Shown in pieces: positions 41,810 through 49,510 of a DNA stretch of 57,355 nucleotides. Under the pieces are notes generated by a model, which ran no database searches, had not been told where the DNA came from, and saw only the letters and a program-made list of their open reading frames with translations. This stretch comes from SKGA01 sp051819745 (lineage in GTDB: Archaea > Nanobdellota > Nanobdellia > Woesearchaeales > SKGA01): positions 1 through 57,355 of the forward strand of contig JBNJGO010000003.1 in assembly GCA_051819745.1 (NCBI GenBank), in the 5' to 3' direction. The position numbers and the translations under genes were made by a program. Position 1 is the stretch's first letter; the number at the start of each line of letters is the position of its first letter.

Positions 41810-42663
41810 TATTTGAAGATGAGTTAATCTCTGCTATCAAGAAAAAACGAGAATTATCTTCTCTTGATGATTCTTTTGTGAGTTATGTTCTTCGTGAAAA
41901 GGTAAAACCATCACTTTTTCCTCCGCCTAAAAAATACTCTTCATTCAAACAATTTTCTCGTAGCTCATCATATAAAGAAATAATTTCTCAAGCAAGATCT
42001 TATTTGAGGGTTGTTTTTGGCGTTTTCGCATCGAAAAGTCTTGGCGAGTTATTTTCAAATACTACTTCTTTCACTTCTGAAATGATCGATTCTCTCCTTA
42101 ATGAGCATAAGTCAACACATGAACGATTACCTTATTATACTCGGTTATATCGTGAGATTCATGATTTTTGTCTCGAGAATAATCTTAGGTCCTATTCTTT
42201 AGTTGATATTTGTTGTGGTTGGAATCCTTTTGCAATATCTTATTTTCCACAAATACCCACTTCTTATACTGCCACCGATTTGTCCTCAAAAGATATGGCC
42301 TGCATAGATTATTTTTTCAAAAAAGAACATATTAACGGATCCGCATTTGGCGCTGATGTTCTTTCTTCCTCTTTCGCTTCTTGGCTTTCATCCAAAAAAT
42401 TTGATGTTTGTTTATTATTTAAAGCCCTTGACTCTCTCGAGTATTCCTCACGAAACGCATCTAAGAGTATACTTTCACTACTTTCTTCTCGGGCCAATAT
42501 TGTAATAGTGAGCTTTTCAACTGTTTCAATTGGTGGAAAGAAATCCATCGATACAAAGAAGCGCTCTTGGTTTGAATGGTGGTGCAAGGATAATGGTTGG
42601 ACGTATGAGGTAAGATCTCTTCCGAATGAATTATTCTATTTTTGTTTAACTCCTCGTGACTAG
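41806..42663 (+). CDS. FmrO/RmtB-type 16S rRNA methyltransferase
   Basis: The 285-residue protein resembles the FmrO family, SAM-dependent enzymes that make m7G1405 in 16S rRNA and protect aminoglycoside producers. The family signatures are visible in order: HKSTHERLPYYTRLYREI near 105-122, the SAM-binding loop VDICCGWNPFAISYF near 142-156, and YTATDLSSKDMACIDYFF near 164-181. The N-terminal helical region is also present. A GTG start inside the GTGA overlap with pelota is chosen; an upstream TTG at 41794 is in frame. The overlap implies coupled translation with pelota and thus a ribosome-linked role. The exact target base is inferred from family. Confidence 0.75.
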   Translation: MIFEDELISAIKKKRELSSLDDSFVSYVLREKVKPSLFPPPKKYSSFKQFSRSSSYKEIISQARSYLRVVFGVFASKSLGELFSNTTSFTSEMIDSLLNEHKSTHERLPYYTRLYREIHDFCLENNLRSYSLVDICCGWNPFAISYFPQIPTSYTATDLSSKDMACIDYFFKKEHINGSAFGADVLSSSFASWLSSKKFDVCLLFKALDSLEYSSRNASKSILSLLSSRANIVIVSFSTVSIGGKKSIDTKKRSWFEWWCKDNGWTYEVRSLPNELFYFCLTPRD

Positions 42664-42908
42664 TCTAACGCGCAGATATTTTCCGCTCTTTTGTCTTTTT
42701 TCCCACTGTACTACTCTTCCTTTTACAATCTGAGACTGTTAATTCTTATCTTTTTTCATCATAAGCAGTATATGTTTATCTAATACTCATTCATAACATC
42801 ATTTTGTAACTATTGCTTGTCAGTTAAAAACAGTAACATATAAATAGTAGTTATTCTACATCAATTATGAAAAAAGGGTGAGAGGTTCCTTTTTCGGAGG
42901 GTTAATTA
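42664..42908 (+). promoter_or_regulatory. Promoter region of TrmB copy 2 with possible operator
   Basis: This 245-base gap has a TATA box ACATATAAATAG near 42836-42847, followed at once by GTAG-TTATT-CTAC (42847-42859), a small inverted repeat well placed to block transcription. A GGAGGG ribosome binding site (42896-42901) precedes the ATG at 42909. One isolated GAGACTG at 42732-42738 is probably chance. No gene is seen. Confidence 0.5.
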
Positions 42909-43754
42909 ATGATTGTTAAAGAAGAATTTTTAAGTAAATTACGACGTTATTTTTCGCTTAATTTATATGAGGCGAAAGTATGGACTGCTCTATTATCTCG
43001 TGGTGTAAGTACTGCCGGAGAATTGTCCGATATTGCTAATGTTCCACGATCTCGAAGCTATGATGTTCTAGAATCTCTTGAAAAAAAAGGTTTTGTAGTT
43101 ACAAAAATTGGCAAGCCAATTAAATACATTGCAGTTCCGCCAAAAGAAGTTCTTGAACGTGTTAAGAAAAATCTTCAATCTTCAACCAATGAACATGTTC
43201 AACGATTGGATGGTTTGAAAGGTTCCGATCTTATTGGCGAGCTTAATTCTCTTCATACTCAAGGTGTTGAGTTGGTAGAACCTACTGATCTTTCTGGATC
43301 GTTACGTGGCCGTATCAACTTATACAACCATATTGAATTTACTATTCGAAACGCTGAAGAGTCCGTTACGTTAATGACTACAACACAAGGTCTCATTCGT
43401 AAAGTTGAAGGTCTTAAACCATTATTTGAGGAACTCTCTAAACGTGGTGTTAAAATAAGAATTGCAGCTCCATTAACATCTGATGAAGCATTAGAAGCTG
43501 CTGATGAAGTTAAAGAGTTTGCAGAAGTGAGAAATGTTGATCATATCAAAGCACGATTTATAATTGTGGATGGTGCTGAAGTTATTTTCATGGTTATGCA
43601 TGATGGTGACGTCCACCCAACATATGATGTTGGTATATGGGTAAATACACCCTTTTTCTCTTCAGCTCTCGAACAATTATTTGATTTAGCTTGGGATAAT
43701 CTTGATCCTGCACTAGCTCCAAAGCAATCAAAAAAAAGTGGTAAGAAGAAATGA
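42909..43754 (+). CDS. TrmB-family transcriptional regulator (copy 2)
   Basis: The 281-residue protein has the TrmB winged helix (YEAKVWTALLSRG, then PRSRSYDVLESLEKKGF) and a phospholipase-D-like sensor domain from about residue 125, ending in a Lys-rich tail. It is a close paralogue of the gene at 7.9-8.7 kb, with the helix-turn-helix almost identical and the sensor domain more diverged. Both may therefore share DNA sites but respond to different signals. Its own promoter region carries a small palindrome over the expected transcription start, hinting at autoregulation. Confidence 0.88.
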   Translation: MIVKEEFLSKLRRYFSLNLYEAKVWTALLSRGVSTAGELSDIANVPRSRSYDVLESLEKKGFVVTKIGKPIKYIAVPPKEVLERVKKNLQSSTNEHVQRLDGLKGSDLIGELNSLHTQGVELVEPTDLSGSLRGRINLYNHIEFTIRNAEESVTLMTTTQGLIRKVEGLKPLFEELSKRGVKIRIAAPLTSDEALEAADEVKEFAEVRNVDHIKARFIIVDGAEVIFMVMHDGDVHPTYDVGIWVNTPFFSSALEQLFDLAWDNLDPALAPKQSKKSGKKK

Positions 43755-43785
43755 ACATCTTATCTTTTTTTTATTTTTTTTATCA
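43755..43785 (+). terminator. T-rich terminator after TrmB copy 2
   Basis: The gene is followed by almost uninterrupted T residues (about 43763-43781), a typical archaeal terminator, before the TRAM gene and its GAGGT ribosome binding site at 43837-43841. Confidence 0.45.
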
Positions 43786-43851
43786 ATTATTATTCTTGTC
43801 AATGGAACAACCTAGTTCTTTGTTAATATCGACCTATGAGGTTTTACACTT

Positions 43852-44184
43852 ATGAAGCAAAACAATACTTCACAACCAACCGAAGCACCTGTTGAAGAAG
43901 GTGGCATTTACACAGGGAGCATCGAATCAGTCGGTGCTAAAGGAGACGGCATCCTTCGTATAAAAGGATTTGTAGTTTTTGTTCCTGGAGTTCAACAAGG
44001 AGATTTTGTAAAAGTCAAAGTTGTAAAATTACTTCCAAAGGTTTCTTTTGGCGAACTAGTTGAAAAAGTTGAACCTCCAAAACCTTCTTCTAGAAAAAAA
44101 TCAAAAGAAGAACCTGATGAACCTGATGAATATGATGAAATGTTGACAACAGAAGGTGATTCTGAAGACTTTGGAGAAGAGTAA
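43852..44184 (+). CDS. TRAM-domain RNA-binding protein
   Basis: The 110-residue protein has a TRAM domain at about residues 15-72 (GSIESVGAKGDGILRIKGFVVFVPGVQQGD), a small beta-barrel that binds RNA. An acidic tail of about 35 residues (EEPDEPDEYDEM) follows. Single TRAM proteins in cold-adapted archaea act as RNA chaperones, so a similar role is plausible but unproven. GAGGT lies 10 nt before the ATG. T-runs follow the stop. Confidence 0.85.
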   Translation: MKQNNTSQPTEAPVEEGGIYTGSIESVGAKGDGILRIKGFVVFVPGVQQGDFVKVKVVKLLPKVSFGELVEKVEPPKPSSRKKSKEEPDEPDEYDEMLTTEGDSEDFGEE

Positions 44185-44240
44185 TGTATTCTTTTTCTTT
44201 TTTTCTTTTTCTTATTTTTTTGTATATATCAACAGAAATC

Positions 44241-44248
44241 TTTATAAA
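44241..44248 (+). promoter_or_regulatory. TATA box upstream of the uS2 leader
   Basis: The palindromic TTTATAAA is centred at 44244.5. With the 28.5-nt spacing seen elsewhere, transcription should start near 44273, just before the first stem of the structured region. Confidence 0.55.
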
Positions 44249-44272
44249 CAATGTATTGTTCTTATCATTTTA

Positions 44273-44402
44273 TAACCTTAATCGGTGGCTAAAGGAAATT
44301 CCTTGCAAGCGATTGCTTGTTATTGTCCTTTCCGATTATATTCCTTTTGAGGAATAAAGCACGGGTGATAAAAGTGCTCGATTTGCGTCGATTATCTTTT
44401 TT
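44273..44402 (+). ncRNA. Structured RNA: uS2 leader or independent small RNA
   Basis: Four stems can be drawn by eye in 130 nt. (1) AATCGG (44280-44285) pairs with CCGATT (44332-44337), extended after a five-base bulge by AAAGGA (44291-44296) with TCCTTT (44326-44331) and capped by CAAGC-GATT-GCTTG (44306-44319). (2) ATTCC (44340-44344) pairs with GGAAT (44351-44355). (3) GCAC (44359-44362) pairs with GTGC (44374-44377). (4) A small TCGA hairpin follows near 44378-44391. A T-run at 44396-44402 could terminate it. The uS2 ATG follows 28 bases later with its own GGTGAT site. No known RNA family is recognised. Confidence 0.5.
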
Positions 44403-44429
44403 CTCCCACTTATATAAACTGGTGATAGA

Positions 44430-45026
44430 ATGAGTGATGAATTATTAATACCTAATGAGGATTATTTAAAATCCGGAATCCATATCGGAACAAAGTTTCG
44501 AACTAAATATATGGAGAACTTTATTTATAAAACGAGAAATGATGGTCTTTCTGTTCTTAACATTACAGAGATCGATTCTCGAATTAGAATGGCTGCTCAG
44601 TTTTTATCTCAATATGATCCTGAGGATATTCTTATTGTCTCTCGGCGTGAAAATGGTTGGAGACCTGTTAAGCTTTTTGCTAAAGCAACGGGTGTCAATT
44701 TTTTTGCTGGACGATATCCGCCTGGAGTACTGACCAATCCAGAACTTAAAAATTTTATCGAAGCTAAAGTCATGTTAGTTACTGACGCGGGTCCTGATAA
44801 GAATGCTATTCAAGATGCTCTAAAAGTTGGTATTCCGATCATGGGTTTGTGTGATACGAACAACCAAGTTAATAATCTTGATGTTATTATTCCTTGTAAT
44901 AATAAAGGAAAGAAAAGTTTGGGTCTTATTTTTTGGTTGTTGGCAAAACTTTATCTTGAGTATAAAGGTCTTAAGAATAAGAATCAAGCTTTTGAGTATT
45001 CATTAGATCAGTTTACTGAAGAATAA
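44430..45026 (+). CDS. rps2: Ribosomal protein uS2
   Basis: uS2 joins the small subunit late, near the mRNA exit. The 198-residue protein has SGIHIGTKFRTKYMENFIYK near 16-35, FFAGRYPPGVLTNP near 91-104, and the archaeal C-terminal GLIFWLLAKLYLEY. The length is normal. GGTGAT at 44421-44426 is the ribosome binding site. A second TATA-like sequence at 44409-44416 is too close to the ATG to make a useful mRNA, so the upstream promoter is preferred. It is not linked to the usual uS9/uL13/rpo genes. Confidence 0.95.
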   Translation: MSDELLIPNEDYLKSGIHIGTKFRTKYMENFIYKTRNDGLSVLNITEIDSRIRMAAQFLSQYDPEDILIVSRRENGWRPVKLFAKATGVNFFAGRYPPGVLTNPELKNFIEAKVMLVTDAGPDKNAIQDALKVGIPIMGLCDTNNQVNNLDVIIPCNNKGKKSLGLIFWLLAKLYLEYKGLKNKNQAFEYSLDQFTEE

Positions 45027-45031
45027 TTATT

Positions 45032-45760
45032 TTATTTTTTTTCTTTTTTATTATTTTTTCCTTTATATTCTTCAATCCCCAGATCTGTGATTTTGAATTC
45101 CATTTCTTTGTTTTCTTCTATGGATCGGTGCTTTCGGATAATGGCTTTTCGAATCCCATTTTCTTGTTTTTGAAGTTCGATAAGACATTTGCTTTGATAT
45201 TTTAATAAATCACCACCAACGATGTTTATTTTTCCTTTTTCTTCAAAATCGTTATAGACTTGGTTTGTGATAATTACTGGAAGATCATTTTTTCTTGCGA
45301 TTTCTGTCAATAATGCTAGTTGGATTCCTAGTTCTTTATTCACTTGATATATGTTTTTTGTTTGTCCCATTTCAAGACGATATAACATAGCTATAGAATC
45401 AATAATGATTGCTCCTGTTTTTGAATGATCCATTGTTCTGAGCTTTTCAAAAGCTTTTTTTTGCTCTTGGAATGTTGTTGGGTGTAAGAGCAGAATTTGT
45501 TGTAGTGATTGTTTATAATCATCACTTATTTGTCGGTATCTTGAAAGCGAGAATGATCCTTCGGTGTCGATATAAAGTGTTTTTTTTGTTTTTTGTTCTT
45601 CGGCCATGATAAGACAAATATTTGTCTTACCACTGCCTGCAGGCCCATAGATAGTGCTAATAACTCCTTTTTCAAATCCTCCTTCTAACAACCAGTCAAA
45701 AGCATCCGATCCACTGCTTACTTTTGTGTCTGTTAAAGGTGTCTGTTTTGGTTTCATCAT
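45032..45760 (-). CDS. radB: RadA paralogue RadB
   Basis: RadB is a RadA-like ATPase of euryarchaea and relatives that assists recombination and lacks the N-terminal domain. The 242-residue protein has Walker A GPAGSGKT near residue 37, Walker B AIIIDSIAML near 115, and the core VIITNQVYNDF near 160. Its P-loop is normal, unlike the RadA of this window. The ATG at 45760 is chosen because the open frame further upstream runs into the preceding gene, whose stop is five bases away. The C-terminus is Lys-rich. It converges on uS2 with five bases between stops. Confidence 0.9.
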   Translation of the reverse strand: MMKPKQTPLTDTKVSSGSDAFDWLLEGGFEKGVISTIYGPAGSGKTNICLIMAEEQKTKKTLYIDTEGSFSLSRYRQISDDYKQSLQQILLLHPTTFQEQKKAFEKLRTMDHSKTGAIIIDSIAMLYRLEMGQTKNIYQVNKELGIQLALLTEIARKNDLPVIITNQVYNDFEEKGKINIVGGDLLKYQSKCLIELQKQENGIRKAIIRKHRSIEENKEMEFKITDLGIEEYKGKNNKKEKK

Positions 45761-45764
45761 ATTC

Positions 45765-46151
45765 TCATGCGTTTTTATGCAAGCTCCATAATCCTTCTTC
45801 AAGCGAATCCTTATCAGTTATGAAATTATGTGTTTTTGGGCATACATGCCAATAAGTGTTTTCTTTCACATTAACAAAAAGTATTGTTAGTTTTGGGTGT
45901 TTGCTAAATGTATCCCAATTATCTATTAGTGTTTGAACATTTTTTTTAGTGTTTAAAGTAACTATGGTTTCTTTTCCGTCAGTATTCCGGACTGTTGTGG
46001 TTTGTTCAAGGTCTGTTGAAATAGTGTACCTTGTAGTTTGCTTTTTGGTTTGCACCACGATATGGTCTTTTTTGACCTCGATATTCTTAATTGCCTTTTT
46101 CATACAATCTTTGAATTTGATATGATTGTGTGTCCATTCAATTAATTTCAT
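45765..46151 (-). CDS. Uncharacterised protein upstream of radB
   Basis: I recognise no family. The 128-residue protein looks beta-strand-rich in the middle (KKDHIVVQTKKQTTRYTIS and ETIVTLNTKKNVQ) with no membrane segments. The end contains TYWHVCPKTHNF with Cys and His that could bind metal. It overlaps the membrane protein gene upstream by 14 bases and lies five bases from radB, so it belongs to the same operon. Confidence 0.65.
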   Translation of the reverse strand: MKLIEWTHNHIKFKDCMKKAIKNIEVKKDHIVVQTKKQTTRYTISTDLEQTTTVRNTDGKETIVTLNTKKNVQTLIDNWDTFSKHPKLTILFVNVKENTYWHVCPKTHNFITDKDSLEEGLWSLHKNA

Positions 46152-46653
46152 GGTTTTTCATCCTTTTATACGCTTGTTTTATTATGTATGGTAGTATTAT
46201 GCTAATTCCTAGTAACATTCCTAATACATAAGGGTTGTGGTGTGCAGTCCCTTGAATTAAATTTAGTGAACCTCCCATGTGTTTTGTGAGTACTGTTCCT
46301 GATAGTAATGCGCTAATAGGTAATACTAACACAATAAGAACGTGATGGTGCCCTTGTAATTGTTCAACATCTTTAATCAGAATCGTCAAGAGTATTCCTA
46401 TTAGTAAACCTGTAATTATGGTAACAACTATTGCTCCTTCTGTTTTCATCAATGAAATGATTGGTAATATGACATAACTAATTCCTATTGTAAAACCTGC
46501 TGTGATAATAAGTAACATCCAGTAGATTGCTTTTTCAAGATGTTTCATGTGTTTGTGCTTGTTTTGCTCGGCATCATTAAGAATTGTTTTTGCATGGGCT
46601 ATCTCTTCTTCACTCCAGCCTTTATCCTGGTATTTTTCTAGATCTATAGTCAT
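46138..46653 (-). CDS. Membrane protein of unknown function
   Basis: The 171-residue protein starts with a soluble, acidic stretch of about 40 residues (KYQDKGWSEEEIAHAK) followed by four or five membrane segments between about 43 and 165, and ends in a short basic tail. A His cluster HHH lies in a loop near residue 103. The ATG at 46653 is preferred over one eight codons earlier because a TATA-like sequence at 46681-46688 gives a leaderless start. It begins an operon with the next gene and radB. Confidence 0.6.
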   Translation of the reverse strand: MTIDLEKYQDKGWSEEEIAHAKTILNDAEQNKHKHMKHLEKAIYWMLLIITAGFTIGISYVILPIISLMKTEGAIVVTIITGLLIGILLTILIKDVEQLQGHHHVLIVLVLPISALLSGTVLTKHMGGSLNLIQGTAHHNPYVLGMLLGISIILPYIIKQAYKRMKNHEIN

Positions 46654-46674
46654 TACAGTCGTACTTGTGTTGTT

Positions 46675-46703
46675 CACACTTAAAAATATTTCTTTTAAGT
46701 GTG
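46675..46703. promoter_or_regulatory. Large inverted repeat over the promoter after gyrA
   Basis: CACACTTAAAA (46675-46685) and its exact complement (46693-46703) are separated by seven bases. The repeat covers the TATA-like box of the membrane protein-radB operon and lies 39 bases past the gyrA stop on the same strand. It could be an operator, or a hairpin ending the gyrA transcript. Confidence 0.55.
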
Positions 46704-46741
46704 GTTTTTAACAGTTTATTTAGAAAAAGTCGTGCGCTTAT

Positions 46742-49234
46742 TCAAGATTCATCTTCTTCAATTTCAAGTTGTTCGGATGTGATGAGTGCCACTGTTCGTA
46801 AAGAATCTCCCTGTGTTAATCTCATCAATCGAACCCCTTTAGTATTTCGCCCGATAGTGCTGATATCTTTAGTATTCATTCGTATAACAATCCCTTGAGT
46901 TGATATCATAAGTGCTTGTTCTCCACCGTGAATGGCTTTTATTGTAGCTACAGTTCCATTTCTAGAGTCACAAATAATATTTCGCACTCCTTTTCCTCCA
47001 CGATTGATTTTTCTGTATTCTTCAAGTTTGGTTTTCTTTCCATAACCATTTTCAGTCACTGTTAATATCTCTGTGTTTGCGGTTGCTTTTATTGCTCCAA
47101 TAACTTCATCGTTCTCACTTAAGGTTATTGCTTTAACTCCTCGACTCGTTCTTCCTATTGCTCGAATATTTTCTTGCGCGAATCGTATTGCTTGTCCTTG
47201 TTTTGTTGCTATAAGTATATCTTCATCTTCACTTGTTTTTAATGTTTGAACTACACGATCGCCTTCATCTAGGTGTATTCCTATAATGCCTGTTTTTCGA
47301 GGTCGAGAATATTTGTTGAGTAATGTCTTTTTGATTATACCTTTTTTTGTTATCATGGTAAGTGATCTTTTATCATCAAAAGATGCTACTGGAACAACAG
47401 TTGCGATGTGTTCATCTTTTTCCAGCTGTACCATATTAATCAAGGCTTTTCCTTTTGATTGTCTGCTTCCTTCTGGAATTTCATAAATCTTTAGCCAGTG
47501 CACTTGACCTTTATCTGTTATGATGAGAAGATGCGAGTGAGTATTTGCTATAAAGAGATGTTCAATAATGTCTTCTTCTTTCATACCTGCTCCAATAACT
47601 CCTTTCCCTCCTCTCTTTTGAATTTTATAATTATCAACTGGTATTCGTTTTGCATACCCTTCTTTTGTGATGTTAACAACTTGATTTTCTTCTGGTATAA
47701 GGTCCTCGTCCTCTATAGTCTCGTATTCTTGATCAGTAATTGTTGTTTTCCTTTCATCACCATATTGTTGACTGATATTGTCTAATTCTTCAATGATAAT
47801 GCTGTTTATTTTTTCAGAACTACCAAGTATCTCTTTTAATTCTTTAATTTGCTCGAGAGTTTTTGCATGGTCTGTTCGTAGCTTATCTTGTTCAAGCCCG
47901 GTCAGTTTTTGCAGTTTCATATCGAGAATTCCTTGGGCTTGTTCTTGTGAAAAATTGTATGTTTGTTTTAATTCTTCAATAGCATTTTTTGCGCTTTTTG
48001 CTTTTTTTATGAGTTCCACAACTGGATTGATATTATCAAGTGCTTTCACTAGTCCTTCAAGCAAATGTGCCTTTCGTTCTGCTTTATCAAGATCATAACT
48101 ACTTCTTCTTCTGATTACTTCAATTCGATGTTTAATAAATTCATCAAGCATTTCCTTAAGATTAAGGACTCGCGGTTTACCATTTACAATGGTTAAGAAT
48201 ATTATTCCTATTCTTGTTTGTAGTCGTGTATGTTTGTATAATTGATTTTCTACGACATCGACATTTGCATCTCTTTTTAGTTCAAAAACGATTCGTGTTC
48301 CTTGACGGTCAGACTCGTCTCGTATATCGCTGATTCCTTCAATTTTTTTATCTCGAACTAATTGTGCGGTTTGTTCTAGGAGTGCTGATTTGTTCACTTG
48401 AAATGGTATTTCTGTAACTATGATTGCTTTTTTCTTTCCTACTGTTTCTTCATGACATACTGATCTCAACGTTATTTTTCCGCGACCAGTCTTGTATGCG
48501 TTGAGAAATCCTGTTTTACCAAGAACCATGCCTCCTGTTGGAAAATCAGGTCCTTTGAGCTCGTTAGCGAGTTCCATTACATCGCAGTCAGGTTCTTGAA
48601 TAAGTTTTTTTACAGCATTATTTATTTCTTTAAGATTATGAGGCGGTATGTTTGTTGCCATACCAACTGCAATTCCGTTTGAGCCATTTAGAAGCAGATT
48701 CGGTATTTGTGTTGGTAGAACGGAAGGTTCTTTAAGACTTCCATCAAAATTTTCCCTCATATCTACTGTTTCTTTATTTATGTCTTTGAGTATATCATCA
48801 CTTATTCGTTCAAGTTTTGCCTCAGTGTATCGCATTGCTGCAGCACTATCTCCATCAACACTTCCGAAGTTTCCTTGACCTCTAATAAGAGGATATCTCA
48901 TCGAGAATGATTGCGCCATACGAACAAGACTATCATATACTGCGCTGTCACCGTGAGGATGGTATTTTCCTAATACTTCCCCTACAATTCTTGCTGATTT
49001 TTTATATGATTTGTTGTGGGTGATTCCCAGTTCGTTCATTGCATAAAGAATTCTTCGATGAACTGGTTTTAACCCATCCCTTACATCGGGTAGAGCTCGG
49101 CCAATAATAACTGACATGGAATAGCTCAAATAAGCCGTTTTCATCTCTTCTTCGATGATTCCTGTTATGATTTTTTCGGTTCCGTCTTTTTTGAGTAAAA
49201 TGTCTTCTTCCGGTGTAGTATTCTTGTCGTTCAC
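46742..49234 (-). CDS. gyrA: DNA gyrase subunit A
   Basis: GyrA cuts and rejoins DNA to introduce negative supercoils together with GyrB. The 830-residue protein has the winged-helix core with the catalytic Tyr in AAMRYTEAKL near residue 136, the tower and coiled-coil arms, and a C-terminal beta-pinwheel with repeated GVKAITL-type blades. The GyrA box appears as QKRGGKG, close to the standard QRRGGKG, which favours a true gyrase over topoisomerase IV. It is a bacterial-type enzyme, known also in several archaeal groups. No gyrB gene is in the window. A TATA box at 49252-49262 precedes the ATG. Confidence 0.96.
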   Translation of the reverse strand: MNDKNTTPEEDILLKKDGTEKIITGIIEEEMKTAYLSYSMSVIIGRALPDVRDGLKPVHRRILYAMNELGITHNKSYKKSARIVGEVLGKYHPHGDSAVYDSLVRMAQSFSMRYPLIRGQGNFGSVDGDSAAAMRYTEAKLERISDDILKDINKETVDMRENFDGSLKEPSVLPTQIPNLLLNGSNGIAVGMATNIPPHNLKEINNAVKKLIQEPDCDVMELANELKGPDFPTGGMVLGKTGFLNAYKTGRGKITLRSVCHEETVGKKKAIIVTEIPFQVNKSALLEQTAQLVRDKKIEGISDIRDESDRQGTRIVFELKRDANVDVVENQLYKHTRLQTRIGIIFLTIVNGKPRVLNLKEMLDEFIKHRIEVIRRRSSYDLDKAERKAHLLEGLVKALDNINPVVELIKKAKSAKNAIEELKQTYNFSQEQAQGILDMKLQKLTGLEQDKLRTDHAKTLEQIKELKEILGSSEKINSIIIEELDNISQQYGDERKTTITDQEYETIEDEDLIPEENQVVNITKEGYAKRIPVDNYKIQKRGGKGVIGAGMKEEDIIEHLFIANTHSHLLIITDKGQVHWLKIYEIPEGSRQSKGKALINMVQLEKDEHIATVVPVASFDDKRSLTMITKKGIIKKTLLNKYSRPRKTGIIGIHLDEGDRVVQTLKTSEDEDILIATKQGQAIRFAQENIRAIGRTSRGVKAITLSENDEVIGAIKATANTEILTVTENGYGKKTKLEEYRKINRGGKGVRNIICDSRNGTVATIKAIHGGEQALMISTQGIVIRMNTKDISTIGRNTKGVRLMRLTQGDSLRTVALITSEQLEIEEDES

Positions 49235-49349
49235 ACCCGTATAGAATGTTCGTTTATTTATAAGTCTTGCGACTATCTCATATGCTTATTATTCAGTTTT
49301 AATCGGTTATTTGATGATATTTAGAATTATTTTTTTACTCAAGGATATT

Positions 49350-49499
49350 TTATTCTATTGTTCCTTCAATAGTGTCTCTTTTTATGGTGAATGTTCGTCC
49401 GCAAAAAACGCATTTTTTTGTTTTTCCAATAACTTCAGGAGTTCTATTATGATATTGCATTTTTTGTCTGCAGTTTGGACAAATAAGTAGGAGTTTCAT
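49350..49499 (-). CDS. 49-residue zinc-ribbon protein
   Basis: This short gene codes for a 49-residue protein with two CxxC pairs: CPNC at residues 7-10 and CVFC at 30-33. It ends with GRTFTIKRDTIEG. The arrangement is a compact zinc ribbon as in small archaeal RNA- or DNA-binding proteins. It starts 12 bases after the scpB stop and probably belongs to that operon. No precise family is recognised. The conserved cysteine spacing makes chance unlikely. Confidence 0.7.
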   Translation of the reverse strand: MKLLLICPNCRQKMQYHNRTPEVIGKTKKCVFCGRTFTIKRDTIEGTIE

Positions 49500-49510
49500 C
49501 GTATTTTTTT

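Noticed and set aside
42732..42738. Single GAGACTG upstream of TrmB copy 2 as part of the radA-type operator
   Set aside because: One seven-base match in a few kilobases is expected by chance, and it lacks the phased neighbours seen at 39.1-39.3 kb.
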